From the NCBI RefSeq assembly GCF_002286785.1, contig NZ_MUJY01000167.1:1-42355 (forward strand): a stretch of 42,355 nt of DNA, read 5' to 3'. This DNA comes from Pseudomonas sp. PIC25. Lineage in GTDB: Bacteria > Pseudomonadota > Gammaproteobacteria > Pseudomonadales > Pseudomonadaceae. Shown piece after piece: positions 35,177-42,355 of this stretch. The notes under the pieces were generated by a model. The model saw only the letters and a list, made by a program, of their open reading frames with translations, made no database searches and had not been told where the DNA came from. Positions within the stretch are counted from its first letter, which is position 1; each line of letters starts with the position of its first letter. The translations under genes were made by a program, and so were the position numbers.

Positions 35177-35620
35177 ATGAACGACCGCAACCGACAGCCA
35201 CGACGCTCCACGCGCAACGAAGGCATCCGCAACGCCCGTCTCAAGCTGTTGGCCCTGGCGGTGCTATGCACGTTGCCGCTGTGGGGCTGTTTGCAACTCT
35301 GGCTGGGCAAGGGCACATTCTGGCCCGCGTTGTTCTATGGGCTCGCCAGCCCGGTCGCCTTCTTTCTCTACTGGCGCGACAAGCACAGCGCCCGCAACGG
35401 CCACTGGCGCACCCCGGAAAGCACCTTGCACCTCGCCGAACTGCTTGGCGGCTGGCCGGGCGCCTTGCTCGCCCAGCAGGCGTTCCGCCACAAGACCCGC
35501 AAACTGTCCTTCCAGATTCCGTTCTGGATCATCGTCGCGTTGCACCAGGCCATCTGGATCGACTATCTGTACCTTCGCGCCGTGTTTGGCAGCTCTTTTG
35601 TCCAGCGCTTTATCGGCTAG
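35177..35620 (+). CDS. DUF1294 membrane protein
   Basis: 147-residue protein with a basic N-terminus (RNRQPRRSTRNEG) followed by about four hydrophobic segments (27-45, 47-65, 91-105, 113-133). The DUF1294 signature is YWRDKHSARNGHWRTPESTL (65-84) followed by LLGGWPGALLAQQAFRHKT. Many homologs carry an N-terminal cold-shock domain. Here only the basic tail is present, so this is the short form. Function unknown. Confidence 0.87.
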   Translation: MNDRNRQPRRSTRNEGIRNARLKLLALAVLCTLPLWGCLQLWLGKGTFWPALFYGLASPVAFFLYWRDKHSARNGHWRTPESTLHLAELLGGWPGALLAQQAFRHKTRKLSFQIPFWIIVALHQAIWIDYLYLRAVFGSSFVQRFIG

Positions 35621-35664
35621 GCTGGCTGCTTATCGCATTCCTCCAAACCTTGCAGGAGTACGTC

Positions 35665-36174
35665 ATGTCCCTTTCCATGTACCAGGCTTCGATTCCGGTG
35701 TTCCAGCGCATGCTGGGCAACCTCGCACAGATTCTCGACAAGGCGGTCGCCTACGCCGAAGCGAAGAAGATCGACCCGAACGTGCTGATCAACGCCCGTC
35801 TGGCGCCGGACATGCTGCCGCTGGCGCGTCAGGTGCAGATTGCCACCGACACCGCCAAGGGCTGTGCCGCACGCCTGGCCGGTGTCGAGAACCCCAGCTA
35901 TCCCGATACCGAAACCACCTTCGCCGAACTCCAGGCCCGCCTGGACAAGACCCAGAGCTTCCTCAAGAGCGTGACGGCCGAACAGATCGACGGCAGCGAG
36001 GGCAAGCCGATCACCTTAACGTTCCCCAGCATCGAACTGAAATTCGACGGCCAGAACTACCTGCTCGCCTTTGCCTTGCCCAACTTCATGTTCCACGTCA
36101 CCACTGCCTACGCCATCCTCCGCCACAACGGCCTGGACATCGGCAAGATGGATTTCCTCGGCAAGCCGTCCTGA
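35665..36174 (+). CDS. DUF1993 protein
   Basis: 169-residue soluble helical protein of the DUF1993 family (DinB-like four-helix fold expected). It begins MSLSMYQASIPVFQRML and contains the LINARLAPDMLPLARQVQIA stretch (51-70) typical of the family, and a C-terminal HVTTAYAILRHNGLDIGKMD segment containing a His as in DinB-type metal sites. A GCAGGAG site precedes the ATG, 44 bases after the DUF1294 stop, so the two may be cotranscribed. Function unknown. Confidence 0.88.
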   Translation: MSLSMYQASIPVFQRMLGNLAQILDKAVAYAEAKKIDPNVLINARLAPDMLPLARQVQIATDTAKGCAARLAGVENPSYPDTETTFAELQARLDKTQSFLKSVTAEQIDGSEGKPITLTFPSIELKFDGQNYLLAFALPNFMFHVTTAYAILRHNGLDIGKMDFLGKPS

Positions 36175-36191
36175 GCCGAATTCATTCGCCC
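36175..36191. repeat. GGGCGAATTCATTCGCCC palindrome, copy 2 (imperfect)
   Basis: GCCGAATTCATTCGCCC begins at the base after the DUF1993 stop codon, with one arm changed. It lies just before the bidirectional terminator that separates this gene from the convergent ybiT. Confidence 0.75.
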
Positions 36192-36213
36192 TTCGCATAT
36201 CCGCGTCTCTGCT

Positions 36214-36252
36214 GTGAACAAAAAAGCCCGCATGTGCGGGCTTCTTGTTCAC
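36214..36252. terminator. bidirectional terminator between DUF1993 gene and ybiT
   Basis: A GCCCGCA-TG-TGCGGGC core (36226-36241) is flanked by A-rich and T-rich arms and an outer GTGAACAA/TTGTTCAC stem. A U-run therefore follows the hairpin on both strands, which fits termination of both convergent genes. Confidence 0.9.
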
Positions 36253-36265
36253 CGGTTGGCGATCC

Positions 36266-37855
36266 TCAGACAATCACGCCCTGGCTACGCAGGTAGTCGT
36301 CATAGGTACCGCTGAAGTCGGTCACGCCGTTTTCCGACAGCTCGATGATGCGCGTCGCCAGGGAACTGACGAACTCGCGGTCGTGGCTGACGAAGATCAG
36401 CGTGCCCGGATAGTTCTCCAGCGCCAGGTTGAGCGCCTCGATGGACTCCATGTCCAAGTGGTTGGTCGGTTCGTCCATCACCAGCACGTTGGGTTTCTTC
36501 AGGATCAGCTTGCCGAACAGCATCCGGCCCTGTTCTCCACCGGAAATCACCTTCACCGACTTCTTGATCTCATCGTTGGAGAACAGCATGCGGCCCAGCG
36601 TGCCGCGCACCAGTTGCTCGCCGCCTTGGGTCCACTGGGCCATCCAGTCGAACAGCGTCATGTCGTCGGCGAAGTCCTCGGCGTGATCCTGGGCGAAATA
36701 GCCCACGTCAGCGCTTTCGGTCCACTTCACCTCGCCGGCCAGTGGCGGCATCTCGTCGACCAGGGTGCGCAGCAGGGTGGTCTTGCCGATCCCGTTGGGG
36801 CCGATGATCGCCACGCGCTCGCCGGCCTCGATCTGCAGGCTGAGGTTCTTGAACAGCGGCACCCCGTCATAGCCCTGGCTGACCTTCTCCAGCGTCACCG
36901 CCTGGCGATGCAGCTTCTTGTACTGCTCGAAGCGGATGAACGGGCTGACCCGGCTGGACGGCTTCACTTCCTCCAACTGGATCTTGTCGATCTGCCGGGC
37001 GCGGCTGGTAGCCTGCTTGGCCTTGGAGGCGTTGGCCGAGAAGCGGCTGACGAAGGTTTGCAGCTCGGCGATCTGCGCCTTCTTCTTGGCGTTGTCCGCC
37101 AGCAGGCGCTCGCGGGCCTGGGTCGCTGCGGTCATGTACTCGTCGTAGTTGCCGGGGAACAGGCGCAGCTCGCCATAATCCAGGTCCGCCATGTGCGTGC
37201 ACACGCTGTTCAGGAAGTGGCGGTCGTGGGAAATGATGATCATGGTGCTGTTGCGCGCCGTGAGCACCGACTCCAGCCAGCGGATGGTGTTGATGTCCAG
37301 GTGGTTGGTCGGTTCGTCCAGCAACAGCACTTCCGGGTCGGAGAACAGCGCCTGGGCCAGCAATACGCGCAGCTTCCAGCCGGGCGCCACCGCGCTCATC
37401 GGGCCGAAATGCTGCTCCAGCGGAATGCCCAGACCGAGCAGCAGCTCGCCGGCGCGGGACTCGGCGGTATAGCCGTCGTACTCGGCGAACTGCACCTCCA
37501 GCTCGGCGACCTTCATGCCGTCGTCCTCGCTCATCTCCGGCAGCGAATAGATGCGGTCGCGCTCGGCCTTCACCGCCCACAGCTCGGTGTGGCCCATGAT
37601 CACGGTGTCGATCACCGAAAAGTCTTCATAGGCGAACTGATCCTGGCGCAGCTTGCCGAGGCGCACGTTCGGCTCCAGCATCACCTGGCCGCCGGACGGC
37701 TCCAGCTCGCCGCCGAGAATCTTCATGAAGGTCGACTTGCCGCAGCCATTGGCGCCGATCAGGCCGTAGCGGTTGCCGTTGCCGAATTTGACGGAAACGT
37801 TCTCGAACAGCGGCTTGGCGCCGAACTGCATGGTGATATTGGCGGTGGAAATCAA
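36266..37855 (-). CDS. ybiT: ABC-F family ATPase YbiT
   Basis: 529-residue soluble protein with two ABC ATPase domains and no membrane part, very similar in sequence to E. coli YbiT. ABC-F proteins act on the ribosome during translation and some give antibiotic protection. Walker A boxes are GANGCGKST (34-42) and GPNGIGKTT in the second half. The two Walker B/signature regions contain [11 protein letters not shown] and [11 protein letters not shown]. The linker with [20 protein letters not shown] is between them. The start is TTG at 37855 with CAGGA upstream. The longer frame adds 62 residues with no homology. The Walker B glutamates are intact, so it should hydrolyse ATP. Confidence 0.94.
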   Translation of the reverse strand: MISTANITMQFGAKPLFENVSVKFGNGNRYGLIGANGCGKSTFMKILGGELEPSGGQVMLEPNVRLGKLRQDQFAYEDFSVIDTVIMGHTELWAVKAERDRIYSLPEMSEDDGMKVAELEVQFAEYDGYTAESRAGELLLGLGIPLEQHFGPMSAVAPGWKLRVLLAQALFSDPEVLLLDEPTNHLDINTIRWLESVLTARNSTMIIISHDRHFLNSVCTHMADLDYGELRLFPGNYDEYMTAATQARERLLADNAKKKAQIAELQTFVSRFSANASKAKQATSRARQIDKIQLEEVKPSSRVSPFIRFEQYKKLHRQAVTLEKVSQGYDGVPLFKNLSLQIEAGERVAIIGPNGIGKTTLLRTLVDEMPPLAGEVKWTESADVGYFAQDHAEDFADDMTLFDWMAQWTQGGEQLVRGTLGRMLFSNDEIKKSVKVISGGEQGRMLFGKLILKKPNVLVMDEPTNHLDMESIEALNLALENYPGTLIFVSHDREFVSSLATRIIELSENGVTDFSGTYDDYLRSQGVIV

Positions 37856-38016
37856 AAGCGTGTCCTGCGGAAGAGGGCGCGGCCTGGAACGGCCGGCACG
37901 AGGCAAAAGAGCCGCGCATTGTAGTGCGGATGACGGCAGATCGACAGCGTTTCGCCCCAGTCTCCGACGGGAGCGGTCCGCGGCCTTCCTCGCACGGGCA
38001 CGGCGTGAGCCGATCT

Positions 38017-38066
38017 TTGACAAACCCGTAATGTCACGCATAAATTACATTGAAGATTAAATGTAA
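38017..38066 (+). promoter_or_regulatory. hipBA promoter and operator
   Basis: TTGACA (38017-38022) is followed after 17 bases by ATAAAT, a good sigma-70 promoter. Overlapping its -10 and start region is an inverted repeat TTACATT-N8-AATGTAA (38045-38066). E. coli HipB binds TATCC-N8-GGATA operators, with the same 8-base spacer, so this is the likely autoregulatory site of the HipB protein encoded next. Confidence 0.65.
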
Positions 38067-38078
38067 GGTTTGTATGAC

Positions 38079-38330
38079 ATGGATTATCAGCTCATCAACG
38101 AACGCTTCGGTGCTGAAATCCGCCAGCTACGCCTCAAGCGTGGGTTGACCCAGGCTGAATTGGCTGGAATGGCCGGTATTACCCGCCAGAAGCTGATCGA
38201 GGTCGAAAAGGGCCACGGTACGGTGGCGCTGAATTTCTACACACGGGTGATCGCCAGCCTGGAGGGCGAGCTGCAGGTCGTGCCGGCGCAACTACCGACC
38301 CTTGACGACATCCGGGGCCTCTTCGGATGA
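38079..38330 (+). CDS. hipB: HipB-like antitoxin, XRE helix-turn-helix
   Basis: 83-residue DNA-binding antitoxin. The helix-turn-helix covers about 20-48 (GLTQAELAGMAGITRQKLIE), with a C-terminal tail LPTLDDIRGLFG. The ATG at 38079 (MDYQLINERF) has TAAGG ten bases upstream. A TTG three codons earlier would have almost no spacing. It is expected to repress the operon through the operator just upstream and to neutralise HipA. It overlaps hipA by 4 bases (ATGA). Confidence 0.92.
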   Translation: MDYQLINERFGAEIRQLRLKRGLTQAELAGMAGITRQKLIEVEKGHGTVALNFYTRVIASLEGELQVVPAQLPTLDDIRGLFG

Positions 38331-39532
38331 GTACCATCGGCCGTCTTTCGGTCTCGACGCCCCAGGGGCCGAGCGGTAGCGTGCTGCTCGACCGCGACGA
38401 CTACCTGTTCCGCTACGCCGACGATGCCACCCGCGACTGTGCCATCAGCTTGCTGATGCCCGTACGAACGGCGGAATACCGGTCCCGCGAATTGCACCCG
38501 GTATTCCAGATGAACCTGCCGGAAGGCTATCTGCTGGAGCAGTTGCGCAATCGCCTGGCCAAGATCACCCCGCTCGATCCCATGCTGCTGCTTGCCTTGA
38601 GCGGTAGCAGTGCTCCCATCGGTCGGCTGGCCGTGCAATCGGAGCAGGTCGATGCCTTGCTGAAACGGCAGGAACGCACGGGGCCGGGGGAGCGACTGGA
38701 GGATATCCTCGCCTGGGATGGCACTGAAAACCTGTTCGCCGAACTGGTCGATCGCTACATCCTGCGGGCTGGAATTTCCGGGGTCCAGCCCAAGGTCCTG
38801 GTGCCGGAAGCGGGCAGCCGGGACAAGGCCACGGCACGGACTTCCGACCTCATCGTCAAGAGCGGGCGCGACGAATTTCCCGGGTTGGCCATCAATGAGT
38901 TCCTCTGCATGAGCATGGCCAGGCAAGCCGGGTTGCCGGTGCCTGAGTTCTATCTGTCGCGCAATCTGCAGATGTTCGTCATGCGCCGCTTCGACCGGGA
39001 CGACAGCGGCCAGCCGATCGGCTTCGAAGACATGGCCGCCCTCATGGGGCTGCCGGCGGCCATGAAGTACAGCAAAAGCTATGAGCTGATCGCCAAGGCC
39101 GTCCGGTTGTTCTGCTTCGGCGAGAGCCAGGCACGCTCCCTGAGCGAGCTTTTCGACAGCGTCGCCCTGAGTTGCATCGTCGGCAATGGCGATGCCCACT
39201 TGAAGAACTTCGGGTTGCTCTACAGCCAGCCATCGGCACGGGACGCGCGGCTGGCCCCGGCTTTCGATATCGTCAATACCACCGCCTACCTTCCGGACGA
39301 CGCCTTGGCACTGGAACTCGGCGGCAGCAAGAGCCTGTTCGCCTCCCGCCTGGGCATCCTCGAGTTCGCCGTCCGTTGCGACGTCCGCCATCCACAGGAA
39401 CGCATCGAGCGGCTTCTCCTCGCCGTCGAAACCGTTCTGCGAGACCAGATCGCGCTGGCGGAACAGGTCCCTCAGGTAACCGCCGCCATCCGCAGCAGCG
39501 CCGAACGCTTCGCCCAGACCTTCGTCCGCTGA
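38327..39532 (+). CDS. hipA: HipA-like serine/threonine kinase toxin
   Basis: 401-residue kinase toxin, slightly shorter than E. coli HipA (440), which phosphorylates glutamyl-tRNA synthetase and drives persistence. The Gly-rich loop with the autophosphorylated serine is GISGVQPK (149-156, Ser151). The catalytic loop is GNGDAHLKNF (286-295, Asp289), followed by the metal-binding Asp314 in AFDIVNT. All key residues appear intact, so the toxin is probably active. The actual target in this organism is unknown, since other HipA homologs phosphorylate other tRNA synthetases. It ends 40 bases before the convergent GGDEF/EAL gene. Confidence 0.93.
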   Translation: MSTIGRLSVSTPQGPSGSVLLDRDDYLFRYADDATRDCAISLLMPVRTAEYRSRELHPVFQMNLPEGYLLEQLRNRLAKITPLDPMLLLALSGSSAPIGRLAVQSEQVDALLKRQERTGPGERLEDILAWDGTENLFAELVDRYILRAGISGVQPKVLVPEAGSRDKATARTSDLIVKSGRDEFPGLAINEFLCMSMARQAGLPVPEFYLSRNLQMFVMRRFDRDDSGQPIGFEDMAALMGLPAAMKYSKSYELIAKAVRLFCFGESQARSLSELFDSVALSCIVGNGDAHLKNFGLLYSQPSARDARLAPAFDIVNTTAYLPDDALALELGGSKSLFASRLGILEFAVRCDVRHPQERIERLLLAVETVLRDQIALAEQVPQVTAAIRSSAERFAQTFVR

Positions 39533-39548
39533 AAAACGCCTGCCCGTC

Positions 39549-39566
39549 GGGCGAATTCATTCGTCC
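39549..39566. repeat. GGGCGAATTCATTCGCCC palindrome, copy 3 (one change)
   Basis: GGGCGAATTCATTCGTCC lies 17 bases after the hipA stop and 7 bases before the 3' end of the convergent membrane protein gene. A GCCCG-T-CGGGC hairpin directly precedes it. Confidence 0.8.
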
Positions 39567-39572
39567 GAACAC

Positions 39573-41513
39573 TCACTCGACCGGAGGAACGGACTGCACC
39601 TCGACCGGCGCATGACGTGGATAGCTCGGTGTCGCCGCCTCCTGCGCAACGGTGAGCCACACCAGCAGTGCCTGCATCGGCATCGGCTTGCCATACCAGT
39701 AGCCCTGGGCGAAATCGCTGCCCAGGCTCGACACCTGCTGGGCATCCAGCTCGTCCTCGATGCCTTCGCACACCACCTTGAAATGGAAGGTGTGGCAGAG
39801 GGCGATAATGCTGCGCACCACCTGTTGCTGCTGCGCATTGCGGCCGATGCCCTGGATGAACGACTTGTCGATCTTCACCCGCTGGATATTCAGCTCCTTC
39901 AGGTACGAGAGCGACGAATAACCCGTCCCGAAATCGTCCAGCGCCACCTGGATACCCAGCTGGTTGAGCCGCCGGAGAATCAGCGAGCCATCGACGAAAT
40001 TGGCCACCGAGATCGACTCGGTCATCTCCACCTGCAATTGCTCCGCGCGGATCGGCGTTTCCGCCAGCCACGCCCGCAGCTGCTCCGGCAACTCGCGGGT
40101 AAATTGCGATGGCGCGATGTTCACCGAATAGAACAGCGCATTGCGCACGGAAGGCGGGATGTTCAGCAGATCGCGCTTGAGCCGTTGCAGCACCCAGCGT
40201 CCCAGATCCGGGCCCATCTGGTTGTTCTCCGCCAGCTCCACCACCTCCAGCGGCGAGATATAGCCCAACTGCGGATGCAGCCAGCGCAGCAGCACTTCCA
40301 CCCCTGTCTGCCCGCCATGGCAGGCGACGATCGGCTGGTAGTGCAGCAACAGGTCGTTACCGGCCCTGCTACCCGGCGCCAGGGCGCGCTTTAGGTCGCT
40401 CAACAGGCTCTGGCTGCGCAGATAGCGGTTGTTGATCTCCTCGGTGAACAGCGCCAGTCCGTTGCGCTTGCTCAACCGCTGCTCGCGCACGGCCAGCGTC
40501 GCGAACTGGTAGAGTTTCTGCAGATCGAACGCCCGGTCCGGGTTGAAGCAGAGCCCGATGCGGGTGCCGACCTGGAACAGGTGCTTGTCGTTCTGGAAGT
40601 CGAAACACAGGGCGATGGCCAGACTGTTCAGCGTCGACTTCACCAGCTCCTCGGAGAAGCCATCCGGAAACGTCATCACGAACTCGTCCCCATCCACCCG
40701 GGCGATGAAGCTGCCTTCTGGCTTCAGGCTGTTGAGAATCTCGCCGACCCGCGTCAGCAGCAGGTCCCCCGCATCGTGGCTGATGTTCTCGTTCACCGCG
40801 CGGAAATTGCTCAGCTCGATCACCGCCAGGGCACAGCAATGGCGGTGGGAGAGGGACTTCTGCAAGGTCTTGAAGTGAAAGCGGTTGGGCAGTTGCGTCA
40901 GCACGTCGTTGCGCGCCATGTGGTGATTGCGCCGCGCCTCGTAGAACAGCATCAACGCCAGCGCGCCACCGCAGAACAGCAGGCCGAGCAGGAACACCTG
41001 CGTCAGGTAATGGTGGCGGTTGATCTCATCGGCGATGTGCGCCGCGTCCGGCCCGGTGAAGTTATGGATCATCAGATCGCGGATTGGCGCCTGGAACGCG
41101 GCATAGCGGGCGATCGCCGCATCGAGGCCCGCGTCCGGCTTCAGGTCGGGCGCGAAGATCAACGGCTCGTCCGCCTGCAACTGCGCAAGCAGCGCCTTCG
41201 CCGTATTCTCCCCGCCGAAACGCTGGCGAATCGCGCGGTTCTCATCGCCGGTCAAGAAAACGTCCAGGCGACTCCACAGCAGGTCGAACGACATCCTCAG
41301 CCGGCCCGCATCGGCCGCGCCTGCCCGGTACAGACGCAGCGTGTCGTAGAACCGCAGATACTCGAATTCCAACTGCGCCAGCGACCAGGCCGAGAGCTGG
41401 ATGCGTGCCGTATTCATCTCCGCGCTGCGCTGGTTGTGCACCAGCGACGCCACGATCCCGCCGGCGAAACCGAGGGTGACCAGCGTCAGGAACAGATAGC
41501 GCAAACGCAGCAT
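39573..41513 (-). CDS. membrane GGDEF/EAL protein (probable c-di-GMP phosphodiesterase)
   Basis: 646-residue inner-membrane protein. Helices lie at about 5-25 and 170-192 around a periplasmic sensor of about 145 residues that I do not recognise. A GGDEF domain (about 200-362) and an EAL domain (about 375-625) follow. The GGDEF motif reads DGDEF (274-278) and the metal-binding DxD/N block reads VIELSNFRAVNENI, so cyclase activity is doubtful. The EAL motif is EVL (406-408) with canonical DDFGTGYSSL (526-535) and KIDKSFI (548-554), so phosphodiesterase activity is likely. It starts 6 bases after the small exported gene, implying a joint operon in which the partner may feed its periplasmic sensor. 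Confidence 0.9.
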   Translation of the reverse strand: MLRLRYLFLTLVTLGFAGGIVASLVHNQRSAEMNTARIQLSAWSLAQLEFEYLRFYDTLRLYRAGAADAGRLRMSFDLLWSRLDVFLTGDENRAIRQRFGGENTAKALLAQLQADEPLIFAPDLKPDAGLDAAIARYAAFQAPIRDLMIHNFTGPDAAHIADEINRHHYLTQVFLLGLLFCGGALALMLFYEARRNHHMARNDVLTQLPNRFHFKTLQKSLSHRHCCALAVIELSNFRAVNENISHDAGDLLLTRVGEILNSLKPEGSFIARVDGDEFVMTFPDGFSEELVKSTLNSLAIALCFDFQNDKHLFQVGTRIGLCFNPDRAFDLQKLYQFATLAVREQRLSKRNGLALFTEEINNRYLRSQSLLSDLKRALAPGSRAGNDLLLHYQPIVACHGGQTGVEVLLRWLHPQLGYISPLEVVELAENNQMGPDLGRWVLQRLKRDLLNIPPSVRNALFYSVNIAPSQFTRELPEQLRAWLAETPIRAEQLQVEMTESISVANFVDGSLILRRLNQLGIQVALDDFGTGYSSLSYLKELNIQRVKIDKSFIQGIGRNAQQQQVVRSIIALCHTFHFKVVCEGIEDELDAQQVSSLGSDFAQGYWYGKPMPMQALLVWLTVAQEAATPSYPRHAPVEVQSVPPVE

Positions 41514-41519
41514 GGGTCG

Positions 41520-42035
41520 CTACTCGACGATGGTCAGGGACTTGAGCTGCCAGACCATCGCCTGGTGATGCAGCTCCTTGCGCAGCGGCGGGAAGTCACT
41601 CAGCGGATAGATGATCCAGATCGGCCCCTTGTTGCGCACCGGCATCGGCTCGCCGTTCTTCCGCGTCGCCAGGATCACCGGGTAATCCAGCACCGTCTGC
41701 ACCTCGAAACGGGTGTGATAGTCGTTCAGCGCCTTCGCCTCGATGAACCGGCCACTGGCCTGGAGCTGCCCGAGCAGATCGCGGATCGACACGCCCTCAT
41801 AGGTATCCGCCTGCTCCGTCCAGGGCGTGAGCGTCTTGACCTTCGTCTGCGGCAACGCCTCCAGCCGCGCCCGGTCGAACAACGCCACTCCCTCCGGGCA
41901 ACAGCCCAACTGGCCCGTCACCGTCAGAATCACCGGCCCCTCCGGCTGGCTCTGCCAGCGATCATCGGCCAACGCGGAGGAAACGAAGGCGGGCAACAGA
42001 AGCAGGCACGCGAAAAAACGGGGCAGGGCGCTCAT
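41520..42035 (-). CDS. small exported sulfite-oxidase-fold protein lacking the Mo-ligand Cys
   Basis: 171-residue predicted periplasmic protein of the oxidoreductase molybdopterin-binding type (PF00174-like). A signal peptide is seen (1-23, LLLLPAFVSSALA, cleavage after ALA). The middle shows TYEGVSIRDLL (78-88), equivalent to the WxGxPLxxLL region in YedY/SUOX proteins. The C-terminal half has NGEPMPVRNKGPIWIIYPLS (127-146), as in the family. The cysteine that ligates molybdenum in active members, expected about ten residues before TYEG, is absent here. The only cysteines of the mature part are C45-C46. The start MSALPRFF was chosen over a longer frame because it gives a clean signal peptide. 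It is probably a binding or signalling relative, not an enzyme. Confidence 0.8.
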   Translation of the reverse strand: MSALPRFFACLLLLPAFVSSALADDRWQSQPEGPVILTVTGQLGCCPEGVALFDRARLEALPQTKVKTLTPWTEQADTYEGVSIRDLLGQLQASGRFIEAKALNDYHTRFEVQTVLDYPVILATRKNGEPMPVRNKGPIWIIYPLSDFPPLRKELHHQAMVWQLKSLTIVE

Positions 42036-42234
42036 ACGGGACCGTCTCTGGGGGCGTGAAGAAGGTGGGCCGGGCAACGGGCAGTCGGTCAGCCCTGTCA
42101 CATTTCGATCATACTGGCTTGATGATATTAACGTGAGCACGCTCGTCGGCTACCCTGCCGAAGTATCGATTTCCGCCTGGGTCGTACATCCAAAGGCGGA
42201 AATCATACGCCGGCCGTCGCCTCACACCGGGCTT

Positions 42235-42297
42235 GTAGGAGCCAGCTCTGCTGGCGAAGCTTTGCGTGGCTCCATTCGCGAGCAAGCTCGCTCCTAC
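42235..42297. repeat. inverted REP pair (BIME-like)
   Basis: Positions 42235-42258 (begins GTAGGAGCCAGCTC) are the exact reverse complement of the 24-base REP at 29345-29368. Positions 42275-42297 (begins TTCGCGAGCAAGCTC) are a second, inverted REP variant. The 16-base spacer between them fits a BIME-type pair. Confidence 0.85.
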
Positions 42298-42318
42298 AAA
42301 AGCAAAGCCGGACTCCGT

Positions 42319-42344
42319 GCGGGGGCGAATTCATTCGCCCCCGC
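42319..42344. repeat. GGGCGAATTCATTCGCCC palindrome, copy 4 (extended)
   Basis: The same 18-base palindrome is here extended to 12-bp arms (GCGGGGGCGAAT/ATTCGCCCCCGC) around TC, 22 bases after the REP pair. The next gene is outside the window. Confidence 0.85.
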
Positions 42345-42355
42345 AACTGGCTTCC

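Larger units (their letters stand above)
42036..42355. other. intergenic end region with REP elements
   Basis: 320 bases upstream of the small exported gene up to the window end. No gene can be supported. It carries the REP pair at 42235-42297 and the fourth GAATTC-centred palindrome. A promoter for the minus-strand pair should lie between 42036 and about 42180, possibly the AT-rich stretch near 42108-42132. Confidence 0.5.

Noticed and set aside
36245-37924. 559-codon plus-strand frame over ybiT
   Set aside because: Antisense shadow. YbiT is clearly encoded on the minus strand, and the frame runs through the bidirectional terminator region.
38070-38078. TTG start for hipB three codons upstream of the ATG
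   Set aside because: The ribosome binding site would be only one or two bases away. The ATG at 38079 has normal spacing.
40581-42059. 492-codon plus-strand frame over the GGDEF/EAL gene
   Set aside because: Its composition (RQ/RH-rich) is typical of antisense high-GC frames, and both underlying genes are recognised on the other strand.

Overview
The window looks like part of a Pseudomonas chromosome, probably from the P. aeruginosa / P. nitroreducens side of the genus. It is GC-rich and opens with the 3' end of a pseudomonad 5S rRNA. It carries a 13-gene nuo operon with fused nuoCD, REP-type palindromes typical of pseudomonads, and several small families common in the genus (DUF1652, VpsR-type regulator, RLAN/ATP-grasp with GNAT-C39). 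The species cannot be fixed from the sequence alone.

Layout. 1-114: 5S rRNA end and its terminator. 412-1476 (+): AI-2E-type permease. 1483-16663 (-): complete operon for proton-pumping NADH dehydrogenase (complex I), nuoA-nuoN, tightly packed except for a 385-bp gap between nuoI and nuoJ that holds two inverted copies of a repeat, and a 73-bp nuoF-nuoG gap with two hairpins. 17070-18470 (+): exported pectinacetylesterase/Notum-type hydrolase. 18484-21550 (-): topoisomerase IB followed upstream by five very small genes, of which two are clear paralogs and one is DUF1652-like. 21890-24964 (-): membrane-anchored catalase-fold protein and di-heme cytochrome c, an apparent two-gene operon.

25059-27849: divergent pair of a GNAT-peptidase C39 fusion and an RLAN-ATP-grasp (RimK-like) ligase, which looks like a peptide-forming or peptide-modifying system. 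27956-29221 (+): VpsR/FleQ-like regulator whose AAA+ domain has lost the GAFTGA loop and arginine-finger residues. 29580-31129: DUF3429 membrane protein, then NadR-like kinase and PnuC transporter (nicotinamide riboside or mononucleotide uptake). 31270-33645 (-): a conserved protein of unknown function and an sCache chemoreceptor with a possible FliA promoter. 33874-36174: UppP, YjbR, DUF1294 and DUF1993 proteins. 36266-37855 (-): ABC-F protein YbiT. 38079-39532 (+): HipB-HipA toxin-antitoxin pair with a visible promoter and operator. 39573-42035 (-): GGDEF/EAL membrane protein with a secreted sulfite-oxidase-fold partner that lacks the expected molybdenum-ligand cysteine. The end of the window carries REP palindromes.

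Most of the window is ordinary core genome. The parts most worth a second look are the GNAT-C39/RLAN ligase pair, the GGDEF-EAL/cofactor-less oxidoreductase pair, the degenerate enhancer-binding-type regulator, the small-gene cluster beside topoisomerase IB, and the repeats (a long inverted pair inside the nuo operon and an 18-bp palindrome at three convergent gene ends).
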